A DNA stretch of 64,000 nucleotides. Origin: Okeania sp. SIO2C9 (GTDB taxonomy: Bacteria > Cyanobacteriota > Cyanobacteriia > Cyanobacteriales > Microcoleaceae). Below are positions 11,801 to 20,572 of the stretch, one piece after another. Under the pieces are notes generated by a model. That model was not told where the DNA came from. It saw only the letters and a program-made list of their open reading frames with translations, and made no database searches. The DNA lies in contig NZ_JAAHGO010000017.1 in assembly GCF_010672455.1 (NCBI RefSeq), forward strand, positions 79,126-143,125, in the 5' to 3' direction. Each line of letters begins with the position of its first letter. The stretch's first letter is position 1. The translations under genes and the position numbers were made by a program.

Positions 11801-12694
11801 TTCATCGTTACCACCTTGACCAACAATAGTGTCGTCACCCACTGCTCCAAATATGACATCTACTTGGTCGCTACCGATTAAAAATTCATTATTAGGAGTG
11901 CCTCGGAATACTCCCTCAACTCTTATAGGCGCTCCTTCACTGAGAACACTGATGTTAACTGTTGCCAGAGAACTGGTAGTACCATTGCTTGCAGAATAAC
12001 TAAAACTATCTGTTCCAATAAAAAATTGTCTGGGGGTATAAGTGAAAGTTCCTGTACCATTTTCGAGTAATGAACCATCGGTAGGTAAGCTAAAATTACT
12101 AACAAATATTGAATTTCCTGAAGGGTCGATGTCATTTTCGAGGACATTAAAACTAACGACTTGACTCTGGTTAGTTGTCACTTCGTCATCGACAGCTATT
12201 GGTTGTGGTGGTGGTACTGGCGTAGCAGTTGGTGCTGGTGTTGGTGCTGGTGTTGGTGTGGGTAATAGCTGAAGCTCGCCGTTAACAATGAAACCAATTA
12301 GCTCGCCATTATCACCTCTAACTTCGATAACTTCTGTTGGTGGTGGGGTTGGTGCTGGTGTTTCTGTTGGGGTTGGTGTTGGTGTTTCTGTTGGTGTTGG
12401 TGTGGGTGTTTCTGTCGGGGTTGGTGTTGGTGTTTCTGTTGGGGTTGGTGTTGGTGTTTCTGTTGGTGTTGGTGTGGGTGTTTCTGTCGGGGTTGGTGTG
12501 GGTGTTTCTGTTGGGGTTGGTGTTGGTGTGGGTGTTTCTGTTGGGGTTGGTGTTGGTGTGGGTGTTTCTGTCGGGGTTGGTGATGGTACTGGCTGTAATG
12601 GCACAAACTCACCAAAATCATCAATAAAACCTCGTATAGGAAAGCCATTTATTATCCTTGTAACTATTTGAGCACCGAAATTTGACGATGGCAT
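8885..12694 (-). CDS. RTX/cadherin-like repeat protein C, 1269 aa
   Basis: ATG at 12694 with an AAGGAG site about 8 nt upstream. Order: N-terminal motif [20 protein letters not shown] (as in A); PTPTE linker (about 39-120); [20 protein letters not shown] motif; VCBS/cadherin-like domain with [23 protein letters not shown] block 1 (about 285-520); RTX cap with [26 protein letters not shown] linker (about 600-665); a second cadherin-like and a CSPG-like domain; RTX block 2 (about 895-1130); a C-terminal region ending IDAGDFEFI, homologous to the end of B. A putative secreted calcium-binding surface protein. A combines the N-terminus seen here with different Ig-fold domains, so the three genes look like shuffled modules. 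Confidence 0.87.
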   Translation of the reverse strand: MPSSNFGAQIVTRIINGFPIRGFIDDFGEFVPLQPVPSPTPTETPTPTPTPTETPTPTPTPTETPTPTPTETPTPTPTETPTPTPTETPTPTPTETPTPTPTETPTPTPTETPAPTPPPTEVIEVRGDNGELIGFIVNGELQLLPTPTPAPTPAPTATPVPPPQPIAVDDEVTTNQSQVVSFNVLENDIDPSGNSIFVSNFSLPTDGSLLENGTGTFTYTPRQFFIGTDSFSYSASNGTTSSLATVNISVLSEGAPIRVEGVFRGTPNNEFLIGSDQVDVIFGAVGDDTIVGQGGNDEIRGDENNDTLNGSRGNDTVIGNQGNDNARGGKDDDLILGEEGNDILFGDRGNDTVSGGDGRDTLYGGRDNDNVSGDAGDDEVFGDRGDDAVLGGDGNDNVLGGEGNDFVSGGAGEDFVSGGLGNDRLFGDPGSDTIFGDEGNDQASGGFGNDSIFGGLGADLLSGDGDNDTIDGEDGNDEVQGNIGNDCLIGGLGTDTLIGDQGNDTFVISPENGGLEIFEADVIADFNGNADVIRLGGGLGFNDLVIFQSPSGEGRDTIIQNGSDGPFLAILLGVDSNTINAGNFIGSGGFPFPTPSPTGTPDPTGTPDPTGTPDPTGTPDPTGTPDPTGTPDPTGTPDPTETPAPTETPAPTETPGPTPPPTPPPVPNRRPNAEDDEVATSQSKLVEFNVLENDSDPDGDPLTVTDFTSVSNGELVEKSNGLFEYTPDDGFVGTDSFSYTISDGNGGSDSADVTITVNRSPELVNNTGIVVEASSGIRFINSNNLQASDADNSPDELIYTITDAPDLGDLRIGGSSRLREGDTFTQEDINNNLLQFTPDDTAGNDFFTYTVSDIAGGQVPPNSFSIGIVDDTKTLTNKADNFTGTALSNNILGLAGDDSIDGLSSSDYIDGGEGNDSLVGNSGDDCLFGASQQDTLRGGDGSDSLFGGDGNDRLSGDAGNDSISGDAGNDNLLGGDGSDSMTGGEGNDSLLGADGDDTIAGNAGNDTIRSGADNDSVTGGEGSDLIDGGSDNDTISGGAGADTVLGGSENDSIFGEEGDDSLVGDDGNDTIDAGSGQDIILGDIGDDSIQGGDDNDGIDGSIGNDTIAGGSGSDRLTGGAGNDFFFYEVADEGIDTVRDFDRPGDDDTFLFTSANFGGLTNNGFSSVILQDENIGSEGQSIGDAELIIFEGKFDNAQAVNAALNVQNGSSDRPAFFVYLNGQRGKYVLGYDTSLADDSVPAFELGILQSVEPEEDQISTIIDAGDFEFI
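10725..10905. repeat. 18-bp coding minisatellite (PTGTPD) in RTX gene C
   Basis: About seven to nine 18-bp units such as GGGTCTGGAGTGCCCGTT and GGGTCTGGCGTGCCTGTG encode PTGTPD repeats on the minus strand; some units alternate as 36-bp pairs, showing multi-unit amplification. Confidence 0.9.
12335..12585. repeat. 24/30-bp coding minisatellite (PTPTE) in RTX gene C
   Basis: About nine units of GGTGTTTCTGTTGGGGTTGG + TGTT, with 6-bp length variants, encode PTPTPTET on the minus strand. The same peptide unit is used in gene B but with different synonymous codons, so the two arrays amplified independently. Confidence 0.9.
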
Positions 12695-12840
12695 TATTTT
12701 TCTCCTTCTAAAAATTATCTTTAATTAGTTTGTGTTTTTTCTTGACAAATACTTTTTTTTATAGTAATAAAATCATTTATTTTTCATTGGTCCTCAATTT
12801 GACCAATAATTACAATAGACGTTTATTGTAAATTGTCCAA

Positions 12841-15102
12841 CTAAGCAGTATTAGATATAGAACTGTAGACCAAGGGTAAAAGTGGCCCTGTTTGTTCCTG
12901 TCCATTAACAGCTAAATCGCTATGACAAAGGAAAATCCGATGTTCATTTGACCCATTGGCTGAACTATTGTTGCCATAACCTACAGGAGAACCTACACGA
13001 CTTAACAAATCTAACAAAATTTTTCGCAGTCTTTCCCGATCGGATTTTTGCGTATCTTCAATAGTCCAAGAATTTCCTAACTGACTTTGCAAAAATAATG
13101 GTGCTCCATAGAGAGTAGCAGTACCTCCACTTAACCAAAGAGGGGAGCCTATATCTAACCAAAACTGCCATCTATGACATCTACGACTAGCTCGATATTG
13201 AAAAACTGTCGCCAAAGTAATTGCTGGGGGAGAATAACCAATTGTCCTCACGGGAAAAGGATTTGCACTAACAACTCCTTTGCGTAAAAACTGGATAAAT
13301 TTTTCTACTGTACTAGAGGATAAGTCTTCTTCCAATGAGTCATTGGGAGTAGAAGTTGTTACCGAAAATTGGGAACTTTTTTGCAGTCTGCGCTCTACTT
13401 CCCAATAGTGGGTAGCAGTTTCCATCAACTCTCGTAGTGCTGCTAACTCAGTAAAAGAAAGATAGCTAGACATAAAGAATTTCTGAATTGCTCTGTCTAA
13501 CAAAAATATCGGGTTAGGCAGTTGACGTTGTTCTTGTTGCGACCGCTGTTCTTCTATCCATTCCAAAATTTGATTATAAACACGAGTTGCTTGATACCCG
13601 ACTCTATCCCATCGAGAAAAAGCTTGTATTGGCAGCAAGTGTGGATGTGTAATATCTGGATAAAAGCAGTGATCTGCTAACAAACCTGCGCGCACTGGAT
13701 CTATATCATTAGTCCTCTGTAAATTTTCTTGACCATCTGTTTGTTTTTCAGCTTTGCCAATAGACCTTTGACTTAATACAACCAACATTTCTGCCACTGC
13801 ATCACGGTCTACTAAACGTCCCAACCCAGGATAAACCAAAGTTAAAAGACTCAACAATGCTCGGATCGTGGGATAGCTAATTAGAGGACGTTGGTCTTTG
13901 AGTGAGTCTACAGCAATTCCATGATAGTTGAGAATTGAAATCAAACTATAACGAGCAATGGCATCTAAACCAGGAGCTATTATTGCCACTTCTTGAGGTT
14001 CTACTATACCCAATTTTATATCTTTAGCGATCGCCTCTGCCGTTTTTCGTAACAAAGCCGCCCGCGATCTAGTCTGAATTAATTGTAAAAAAGCCGGAAG
14101 TTGGAAAATAGAAGAATTAAGACTATAAGTATCCAGGACTAATTCAACAATAGGTTCTCCTATTTCTGTAGCTAAATTTTGTTCAGTGTCTAATACTTCA
14201 ATTTGACAGCGTTTCTGCAGTTCTGCTAAATATTCGGGGTCAGCTCCCAGACCTAATCTAATACCACCATCAGGATTATAAGTAAAAACCCCTAAAGTTC
14301 CATTATCTAAGAGAAAGTTGCATAAATCACTAGCGATCGCTGGATATTCATCCACATCATCTGCCAACAAAAATGGATAACGGTCAATTAGATATTGCTG
14401 ATAATTAGGATTTGGTAGTAGATACCGCCAGTATAACTCTGTGATGATACCATAAGTTAGCAAGCCTTTTTGTAAACACCAATGTCGCCACTGTTGGAGC
14501 AATTCTACTATATTCTCATAGAATTCCCCTGAATCTACTTGCTCAAATCCCTGTTGTAAAATCATTGCGGTCTCTTCTATAGGCGTGCAACTGAAAGCAG
14601 CCAATTGAAATAGGTCGAGAATGCGGCGTATCATCCGCTCTCTAGTTACTCCTGGCTGTTGCAATAATCCTTTCTCTATGTGAGGACGCCAAACTTTGCC
14701 AGCAAGTTCCTGTTCTGTTTCGGGCCTTAGTCGTAATGGAAACTGTGCCTTTAAGTCCAAGGATTCGATTAGCAATGGCCAGAATAAGTTTACTTCATCT
14801 TCAAAAAAACCTAATGGTGTAGTTGAATGATATGGGTATTGTTCTGATGTAGCCTCGGAAATTCTGTCCATCAAGTCAAGTCGATTATTTGCATTAGCCG
14901 CCAATATTAGTATCTTGGGCGAAGTATGCAGAAAGTCTGGTATCTTTGGGCGATCGTCTAAAATATTTTCGGAATTTTCTGGCCTAACAATTTCATTTAG
15001 GGGAGACTTCAGATTTTGGCCTCTTATACAAAATTGTTCTATTAACCGACTTGTCTTACCGCTAAGAGTTGGCCCTGTAATCCAAAGAGAGCGATCAGGC
15101 AT
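12841..15102 (-). CDS. P-loop helicase-like/recombinase-like protein, 753 aa
   Basis: ATG at 15102 with AAAGGA about 10 nt upstream. A Walker A motif GPTLSGKTS lies at residues 9-17, followed by an alpha/beta region (SPKILILAANANNRLDLMDR) and LADDVDEYPAI (about 252-262), which fits a Walker B/motif II (DD-E) of superfamily I helicase or AddB type. Later motifs such as AIIAPGLDAIARYSLISILN and RPLISYPTIRALLSLL fit the second RecA-like domain. I recall similar proteins across cyanobacteria annotated as recombinase or helicase-like, but cannot assign a function. No obvious iron-sulfur cysteine cluster or nuclease motif at the C-terminus. Separated from RTX gene C by about 150 bp, same strand. 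Confidence 0.65.
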   Translation of the reverse strand: MPDRSLWITGPTLSGKTSRLIEQFCIRGQNLKSPLNEIVRPENSENILDDRPKIPDFLHTSPKILILAANANNRLDLMDRISEATSEQYPYHSTTPLGFFEDEVNLFWPLLIESLDLKAQFPLRLRPETEQELAGKVWRPHIEKGLLQQPGVTRERMIRRILDLFQLAAFSCTPIEETAMILQQGFEQVDSGEFYENIVELLQQWRHWCLQKGLLTYGIITELYWRYLLPNPNYQQYLIDRYPFLLADDVDEYPAIASDLCNFLLDNGTLGVFTYNPDGGIRLGLGADPEYLAELQKRCQIEVLDTEQNLATEIGEPIVELVLDTYSLNSSIFQLPAFLQLIQTRSRAALLRKTAEAIAKDIKLGIVEPQEVAIIAPGLDAIARYSLISILNYHGIAVDSLKDQRPLISYPTIRALLSLLTLVYPGLGRLVDRDAVAEMLVVLSQRSIGKAEKQTDGQENLQRTNDIDPVRAGLLADHCFYPDITHPHLLPIQAFSRWDRVGYQATRVYNQILEWIEEQRSQQEQRQLPNPIFLLDRAIQKFFMSSYLSFTELAALRELMETATHYWEVERRLQKSSQFSVTTSTPNDSLEEDLSSSTVEKFIQFLRKGVVSANPFPVRTIGYSPPAITLATVFQYRASRRCHRWQFWLDIGSPLWLSGGTATLYGAPLFLQSQLGNSWTIEDTQKSDRERLRKILLDLLSRVGSPVGYGNNSSANGSNEHRIFLCHSDLAVNGQEQTGPLLPLVYSSISNTA

Positions 15103-15445
15103 TGTTGGCTATCCTTTGTTTTGTTGGCAAATTAAACTATATAACAAAGAACTAGTTGGTGTTTGACATAGATTGATGATCAACCGTAAGACGCCAGAAA
15201 TGCTTTTCCCACTGTTGCCTGTTGCCTGTTCCCTGTTCCCTGCTACATTATCGAAATTATCGAAAAATTGAGTTTATATAGTACATAGCAGGGGGTTTAT
15301 TTTTTCAAGCGATCGCTATTAACTAGGTGTCAGCTAAAAGTTTTCAGCTATCAGCTTGGGTTGAAATCCCCGGATTGATTATAGCAAGATAATTTAAGAG
15401 GGGAAGATGTATTTCGGTTGACGGTAGATACAGCAAACAATGCAA
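15103..15445. other. Intergenic region upstream of the helicase-like gene
   Basis: Contains TGCCTGT/CCCTGTT heptamer runs (about 15215-15242), one HIP1 octamer (about 15309) and an AGTTTTCAGCTATCAGC fragment of the TIR-type repeat described under 20322-20572. No gene seen. Confidence 0.6.
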
Positions 15446-15551
15446 TAGACATATCCAAAAATCAAAAATAAAATCTAATTATCGTACAGAAATTATCAAT
15501 TATTTCCCCCTATTCCCTATTCCCTATTCCCTCTTTTGGAGGAGATGTCTA
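15446..15551. mobile_element. MITE family M2 copy (TAGACAT...ATGTCTA ends)
   Basis: Begins TAGACATATCC and ends GGAGATGTCTA; the interior is AT-rich (AAAATCTAATTATCG, CAGAAATTATCAATT) followed by CCCTATT heptamers. Similar copies at 20436-20525, 29137-29273 and 57764-57860. Confidence 0.75.
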
Positions 15552-15758
15552 ATATTAGATTTTGAAGATGGTATCGATCTAATTGAGCTAAGAGAAGGGT
15601 TGACATTTTCCCCGCTAGCGATCATTACTGGTGAGGATAATACTATCTATTTTATTGTTGCTAGCAGTGGAGAAATTATTGGTACGATAACACGAGCAAA
15701 TGAGATAGCGATCGCTTCTGATGATTTCATAGAAGGATTTAAAAAAAATAAAATTTAG
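15552..15758 (+). pseudogene. Fragment of an RTX-type protein
   Basis: An open frame with no start codon reads ILDFEDGIDLIELREGLTFS ... IITGEDNTIYFIVASSGEI ... NEIAIASDDFIEGF and ends at TAG 15756. This matches the RTX cap of proteins A and B (NDFSNEDLIGLSNGLTFEEL ... FLAVLEGVESS ... IDSNDF). The M2 element abuts its left end, so the rest was probably lost by insertion or deletion. It is on the opposite strand to the three full-length paralogues. Confidence 0.7.
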
Positions 15759-15867
15759 GAGAGAAATTCCTTTTCTTTGCAATAATTCCCGTACATCAAA
15801 CATCAAAGGAAGTACTTGTTGATTCCAATCTTCACTCTGGTAAGTTTAGGAAACAAAATTTTACTTA

Positions 15868-16139
15868 GGGTTTGCTGAATAAGTCTTTTGGTATGGGGTA
15901 GGAGTCAGGAGTTAGGAGTCAACCCACCCCTCGCCCCTCCCCCTCCCAGGAGGGGGAGTCAGGAGGAATGGGGAATGAGCGAGGAGGTAGTCGGGTATTT
16001 TATCCCTTGATTTTTCTGCTATAGTCAGCCCAAAATCCTAACTTTTTGGTCGCTCAAGCTTAAAAAGTTGTACTTTTTTACAGCGAAAAAAAGCTACAAC
16101 CTTTACCTATTAATGCTTTTAGATTTAATCAGCAAGCCC
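15868..16139. mobile_element. MITE family M5, copy 1 (272 bp) with TACTTA target duplication
   Basis: Starts GGGTTTGCTGAATAAGTCTT and ends AATCAGCAAGCCC, an inverted-repeat pair. It is flanked by TACTTA on both sides (15862-15867 and 16140-16145). The interior holds AGGAGTC heptamers and a GC-rich CCCACCCCTCGCCCC block. Complete copies with other target duplications lie at 32637-32876, 48166-48433 and 61290-61531. Confidence 0.92.
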
Positions 16140-16180
16140 TACTTATATCCTAAACCTTTTGGGACAATTGTAGAGATCGC

Positions 16181-16286
16181 TTACAGCGGTTTTCATTTGG
16201 GTAGACCACAGTAGGAACTTTCCATGGAACGTCCCGACAAGGTTTTGTTTGTGAAGATGTGGTTCATTAACTTGAAAAGCGCTGTA
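16181..16286. mobile_element. MITE family M1, copy 2 (106 bp)
   Basis: Ends TTACAGCGGTTTTCA and TGAAAAGCGCTGTAA; the centre is a GGAACTTTCCATGGAACGTC palindrome-like core. Same orientation as the copy at 8477-8605. Confidence 0.88.
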
Positions 16287-16514
16287 ATTAGTACAATTAG
16301 CCTTTTTGAGCATTGGCCATAATCTTCTAAGGGCAAGGCTAATTACTTTGAAAGCAATTAAAGTTTTAAATCCTTTAACTTTTTCTGTGTTTGTAATCTC
16401 TGTTCAACAATTAATAATGAATAATGAATAATCAATAATTACCTCTCCTTGAAAAGAAGAGGATTGAATAATAATGAAAATTTGGTGGTGGTGCATAGTA
16501 ATGGTAAAGGAGTG

Positions 16515-16575
16515 TGGGGGGATGGGGAGATGGGGAGATGGGGAGATGGGGGGATGGGGGGATGGGGAGATGGAG
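16515..16575. repeat. GATGGGGA octamer array
   Basis: Seven or so tandem GATGGGGA/GATGGGGG units. Short reading frames across it (DGEMGRWGD) are products of the repeat, not genes. The complementary unit CCCCATCT is amplified at 17630-17690 and 17817-17880. Confidence 0.9.
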
Positions 16576-16706
16576 AGTGTGGGAGTGTGGGAGAAATTAA
16601 AGAATGTGTATCCTACCATTACCATGCAGGACTATCGAAAATTTTTCTTTGTTATCCCCTTAAAAGGGGAGGCTTTAAACCACAATTTTTCGGTAAATCT
16701 ACATTT

Positions 16707-16838
16707 ATATCATGTCAGGTTGAACAGTTATAAATAAACGACGGAGGAGTCATAAGTCAGGAGTCAGGAGTCAGGAGGGAAGAAAGGAGAACAGAAGCAG
16801 AAAGTTTTTTGATCACTAATTATCTGGACATGATATTA
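16707..16838. mobile_element. Repeat family M3 copy (ATATCATGTC...GACATGATAT)
   Basis: Inverted ends ATATCATGTCAGGTTGAACA and ATCTGGACATGATAT; the interior has AACGACGGAG followed by AGGAGTC heptamers. Similar copies at 46003-46154 and, inverted, at 51231-51378. Confidence 0.75.
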
Positions 16839-16848
16839 TACCAATTCC

Positions 16849-17118
16849 CAAAAGTAATGCTATACTTACAGCGCTTTTCAAATTGATGAACCACATCTTC
16901 ACAAGCAAAATCCTGTAGGGACGTTCCATGGAACGTCCTTACTGTGGTCTACCCAAATGAAAACCGCTGTAAGTGACACTTCAGTTATTAAGTAATTAAC
17001 TTATATAGAATAACTTTTTTGTTAATTTGAGCAAATTTAATGTTAATTATTATTATGTTTGCTTCTCCCCTACTCCCCTACTCAATAAAATGTAGAAAAG
17101 TTTTTGAGAAATGGTATT
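16849..17118. mobile_element. Repeat family M7 copy interrupted by M1
   Basis: Reads TATACCAATTCCCAAAAG, TGCTATACTTA, [M1 at 16866-16972], TGACACTTCAGTTATTAAGT ... ACTCAATAAAATGTAGAAAA, TTTTTGAGAAATGGTAT. The same order without M1 occurs inverted at 19961-20185, which shows the uninterrupted state. Confidence 0.78.
16866..16972. mobile_element. MITE family M1, copy 3 (107 bp), inverted
   Basis: TTACAGCGCTTTTCAAATTG ... AAAACCGCTGTAA, reverse orientation to copies 1 and 2, centred on the perfect palindrome GGACGTTCCATGGAACGTCC. Inserted into an M7 repeat; short TTA/TAA duplications at the ends are the only target duplication visible. Confidence 0.88.
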
Positions 17119-17222
17119 ACACCTGATTCAGCAGCCAAAAGAAAACTTTTTTTAGCTTGAATTGCACCAATTTTAATCGCTTCAATTTGTAGGAATGTTG
17201 GACTGTTAGGAGTCTCAGCCAT
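17082..17222 (-). pseudogene. Short protein-like fragment truncated by an M7 end
   Basis: Minus-strand frame MAETPNSPTFLQIEAIKIGA then QAKKSFLLAAESGV; its last codons (IPFLKNFSTFY, stop) lie in the M7 terminal sequence, so the original C-terminus has been replaced. Not recognised. It may belong with the membrane fragment read on the other strand 10 bp away. Confidence 0.35.
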
Positions 17223-17232
17223 TGAGTTTTCA

Positions 17233-17368
17233 ATGACAGTTAAAAGAAATTAGTCCACAGACAGTGATAACTATCGGCACGATTACCAGTTTCACAGGTG
17301 TGATGTTTTGGATCTGGAAAATTTCTTATTACATTGGAAGGCTTGAAAATAAGGTTGAAAACAACTGA
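17233..17368 (+). pseudogene. Small single-TM protein remnant with a frameshift
   Basis: ATG at 17233 reads MTVKR then hits a stop; removing one A from the AAAA run at 17242 gives MTVKEISPQTVITIGTITSF and TGVMFWIWKISYYIGRLENK, then VENN and stop. One hydrophobic helix with a charged tail. No family recognised. Confidence 0.35.
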
Positions 17369-17420
17369 AATTATATCAATAGATTAGGGAATTTCGTCAG
17401 GCAAAAATATCAAAGTATTA

Positions 17421-17909
17421 TATCAAATCCGTTGGCTTCGGAGTAATATAATTCTGTTGATAGTCATACAATCGGTAAGGCCGAATGGCCATTCGCCCCT
17501 ACAGTATAGACTCTTATCTTTAAAGACTGAATAACACCGATGCTACCGGATTTGATATTATATCAAATCCGTTTAATTCGGTATACAAAAATGTTCCATC
17601 TTCAACCATTACCAAATATTTCTCTCACTCCCCATCTCCCCATCTCCCCATCTCCCCATCTCCCCATCTCCCCATCTCCCCATCTAATTACACCGATGCT
17701 ACCGGATTTGATATTATATCAAATCAGTTTAATTCGGTATACAAAAATGTTCCATCTTCAACCATTACCAAATATTTCTCGATCTTCCCCTCCTGGGAGG
17801 GGTTAGGGGTGGGTCCCCATCTCCCCATCTCCCCATCTCCCCATCTCCCCATCTCCCCATCTCCCCATCTCCCCATCTAATTACACCGATGCTACCGGAT
17901 TTGATATTA
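17421..17909. repeat. Three head-to-tail copies of repeat family M4
   Basis: Units at 17421-17558, 17561-17716 and 17717-17909 each begin TATCAAATC(C/A)GTT and end ACCGATGCTACCGGATTTGATATTA, inverted ends related to M3 (TCATGTCC in place of TCAAATCC). The second and third contain CCCCATCT octamer arrays and a CCCCTCCTGGGAGGGG block, so the arrays are part of the element body. Confidence 0.85.
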
Positions 17910-18135
17910 TACGTCATGTAAATAATCATTGCCTTGATCTCGGAACGATTGAATCTTTTCTTGAAAAAAATTTGATTATCGCCCACATACCAAAATTCAT
18001 ATAAACGAAGATGAGCTATAAAGTATAGCGCTGTGCGCAGGCAACAGCTCCGGAAGGCAACAGCTCCGGAAGGGGGAATAAAAAACCTATAATATAAGAC
18101 TTTTAGCTATTGGACACCTCTTGTAATTTGTAAAT

Positions 18136-18330
18136 ATGCCAGCGCACATTGCTATATTTCAAAAATTAGAGTGTCCAAAATGCAAAAGTACAAACATGAC
18201 AACAGGACACTGCGACTACTGGTGTCGGGATTATCGCCATCATTGGCCACGAACAAATTCTGTGGGGATTCTCCCTGATGTCCAGAACAAATGTTTTACC
18301 TCCGGAAAGTTGGAAACTGCTAATCTTTGA
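18136..18330 (+). pseudogene. Zinc-ribbon fragment, possibly a transposase N-terminus
   Basis: 64 codons with CPKCKS at 14-19 and a degraded second pair (CDYWC). The arrangement CPxC-(n)-CxxC at the N-terminus resembles the zinc ribbon of IS1-type InsA proteins, but the remainder (VGILPDVQNKCFTSGKLETA) shows no transposase features. Probably a remnant; weak. Confidence 0.3.
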
Positions 18331-18351
18331 CTTTTTCCCTCTTCCGGAATT

Positions 18352-19923
18352 TTAACCAAAACTATATAACCAACCATCCCGACCACAAATTCTAATAATT
18401 CCATCCCATACAATAGGGGTAGATTCAAAAGAAACTTTACCCGTAAATTTGCCAGCTTCTTCTACTATTAAGCGGAAAAATTCTCCTTGAGCGTTAGGTA
18501 AAACATTTCGTTCGTCAGGTTTAGCAAATTCCCAATTCAAATTAAATATATAAACTCCATTATATCCAGCAGTTACCAGTTTATTTCCATCAGTAAAAAT
18601 TGGTGTTGAAATTGAGGGACCAATTTTCTGCTTAAACACAATTAAAGGAGTATCATAACTAAACTTTTTCAAAGGTCCTTTAACTTTATTTCCTGTAGTT
18701 AAATCTTGGGAACCAATATATAGATATCCATCAATAGCATTAGTAGCAAATAAAGCCGGAAATTCACCATAATTATTATATTCATCATTCAAAGCTACCG
18801 ACCCAATAATACCTCCTAACCAAGTATTAAACTTAATATTACCTGTAGGCAAAAACCATTCTACACTTTCCTGATTTTTTTGATTAGGATTTAATTTTAC
18901 TACCCCACCATTTCCAGGAATAAATTGTTTTTCAATCGCACAAAATAATTTACCAGCTTTAGAAATAGCAATAGTACCATCTAAATCTGAACCTGTATAA
19001 AAATCCCAAACTATCTTTTTACTCTCTATATCAATACCATAAATATGCCCGGAACCTGCTGCTAAAAAAATTCTATTACCCAATCTAGCGGGAGATGATT
19101 CAGATACAATATTTCCCCCTTGTCTTTTAGCATCACTATCCACATAAAGTTTGATTTCGGATAATACTTCTGGCTGCATAATAGAAGATTTTATTTTAGC
19201 TTTACTGACAGAACTATTAATAAAATAACCAATAGCATTTTCCCCAGCATTGAAAATTAAATTATTTCCTAATGGCAAAGCAGAACTATCATTATCGCGA
19301 CTATAACTACGAGTTTTTCTAATATCTAGTTGCCAAATTTCTTTCCCTGTCCTAAAAGAAATAGCACGAAAACTAGGAGCAATTCCTTTTTTTGGTCTCC
19401 CAGTTCTACTGCCTTGTAAAATCACAATACGATTTTCTTCATTGGCAGTTTCATCAATATAAACCGTACTCGAACCTTTAATAACATCATCAAATTTATA
19501 TTGCCAAACTTCCTGATTATTCGCGACATCTATTTTGCGCAAAAGATGATCGTAACTACCAATAACTAAATAAGTTTTTCCTCTATCTTTAGTAATAGTG
19601 GGTTGCCCTGTCCATCCAGCTCCACTCCATACTTTTCTAGTTTTACCAACATAAGTTACACCTGTTCCTAGTTTAAATTTATTTTGAACTTTAAAATTTT
19701 CTGGTGTACCACGACCATAGAATCTTCTTTGATCGTTTCCCAAGTATGTAGGAATTAATAAATCAATCTCTGGGTCGAGATAAGCAAAAAATTCTTTGAC
19801 TTTATTCTCTAATAAATTTTCTGACAAGTTGAGATTTAGATATTTTGATAAAATTGGAGCTATTCCCGCTCCTAAAGAAAATTGTATAGCGATTTTATGG
19901 AAGTCTCTTCTTGAGTAATTCAT
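18352..19923 (-). CDS. Tat-exported PQQ-like beta-propeller protein, 523 aa
   Basis: The N-terminus MNYSRRDFHKIAIQFSLGAG has a twin-arginine motif (SRRDFHK) followed by a weak hydrophobic stretch, indicating Tat export. The body has PQQ/quinoprotein-like blades: YLVIGSYDHLLRKIDVANNQ with EVWQYKF, RIFLAAGSGHIYGIDIESKK with IVWDFYTGSDLDGTIAI, GYLYIGSQDLTTGNKV, KLVTAGYNGVYIFNLNW, and a last blade IRICGRDGWLYSFG. Such proteins act as periplasmic scaffolds or dehydrogenases; no specific cofactor residues could be assigned. It stands alone between repeat regions. Confidence 0.75.
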   Translation of the reverse strand: MNYSRRDFHKIAIQFSLGAGIAPILSKYLNLNLSENLLENKVKEFFAYLDPEIDLLIPTYLGNDQRRFYGRGTPENFKVQNKFKLGTGVTYVGKTRKVWSGAGWTGQPTITKDRGKTYLVIGSYDHLLRKIDVANNQEVWQYKFDDVIKGSSTVYIDETANEENRIVILQGSRTGRPKKGIAPSFRAISFRTGKEIWQLDIRKTRSYSRDNDSSALPLGNNLIFNAGENAIGYFINSSVSKAKIKSSIMQPEVLSEIKLYVDSDAKRQGGNIVSESSPARLGNRIFLAAGSGHIYGIDIESKKIVWDFYTGSDLDGTIAISKAGKLFCAIEKQFIPGNGGVVKLNPNQKNQESVEWFLPTGNIKFNTWLGGIIGSVALNDEYNNYGEFPALFATNAIDGYLYIGSQDLTTGNKVKGPLKKFSYDTPLIVFKQKIGPSISTPIFTDGNKLVTAGYNGVYIFNLNWEFAKPDERNVLPNAQGEFFRLIVEEAGKFTGKVSFESTPIVWDGIIRICGRDGWLYSFG

Positions 19924-19960
19924 AAATTATTGAGGAAGGAAAAAAGTGGAAGTAAAAATA

Positions 19961-20185
19961 TTTATACCATTTCTCAAAAACTTTTCTACATTTTATTGGG
20001 CATGGGACTCACCCGTAACCCCTCCCAGGAGGGGGAGTAGGGGAATGTGGGAGAAGTAAACATCATAATAATTAGTATTAACTAACTAATAATCATCAAA
20101 AAAGTAATTTTAACGGATTATTTACTTAATAATTGAAGTGTTACATAAGTATCGCATTGCTTTTGGTAATTGGCATTACATCTTG
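19961..20185. mobile_element. Repeat family M7 copy, uninterrupted
   Basis: TATACCATTTCTCAAAAACT then TTTCTACATTTTATTG ... AACACTTC (in reverse) ... TTTTGGTAATTGGCATTA. Inverted relative to 16849-17118 and lacking the M1 insertion. The interior contains a CCTCCCAGGAGGGGG block. Confidence 0.7.
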
Positions 20186-20321
20186 ATGATTTTTGAGAGC
20201 AAATAGAAATATAAATTACTATTACTAATATATAGTTAAGGTTGGATTACTCTTATATAAAAAACAAAAAAATCAATAATTTATTTTGCTATACTAATCC
20301 TCTTCCTTTTAGGTATAAGGT

Positions 20322-20572
20322 AAGCAGTCAGCTATCAGCTATCAGCTTTATTACCTTTAAAGGAGAAAAAAGCAATTTTATCAAAGCTTCAGAGTACGAA
20401 TATCTGGTTGAGAATGTAGTAGAAATTAAATGAATGTACATCTCCAATCATAAAAAATAAAATCAATTATCCCACAGCAATTATCGATTCTTTCCCCCTA
20501 CTCCCTATGTATGGAGGAGATGTCTATTAAAAAGCTGACCGCTAATAGCTGAATGCTTACGATATAAGTGGC
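20322..20572. mobile_element. Composite repeat with GTAAGCA...TGCTTAC ends
   Basis: Starts GTAAGCAGTCAGCTATCAGC and ends GCTGACCGCTAATAGCTGAATGCTTAC read as two parts (GCTGACCGCTAATAG, CTGAATGCTTAC). It contains a short open stretch encoding KASEYEYLVENVVEIK and then an M2 element (20436-20525). The same composite occurs at 57607-57922, where each arm carries a 21-nt insert; here both arms are uninterrupted. Confidence 0.8.

Noticed and set aside
2284-12671. Many plus- and minus-strand frames with GVGVGV, GLVLVL, HQHQPQQ or CGVWSARW repeats
   Set aside because: They are other-frame readings of the Pro-Thr minisatellites and RTX repeats in the three minus-strand genes.
1-12694. Type I secretion ABC transporter or membrane-fusion protein near the RTX genes
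   Set aside because: Looked for in the flanking frames; none present in the window.
16404-16737. Several overlapping ORFs around the GATGGGGA array
   Set aside because: Low-complexity products of an octamer repeat (DGEMGRWGD, PHPPISPSP).
17540-17986. ORFs with PHLPISPSP or GDGEMGRWG
   Set aside because: They span three tandem M4 units and octamer arrays; the reading frame repeats with the DNA.
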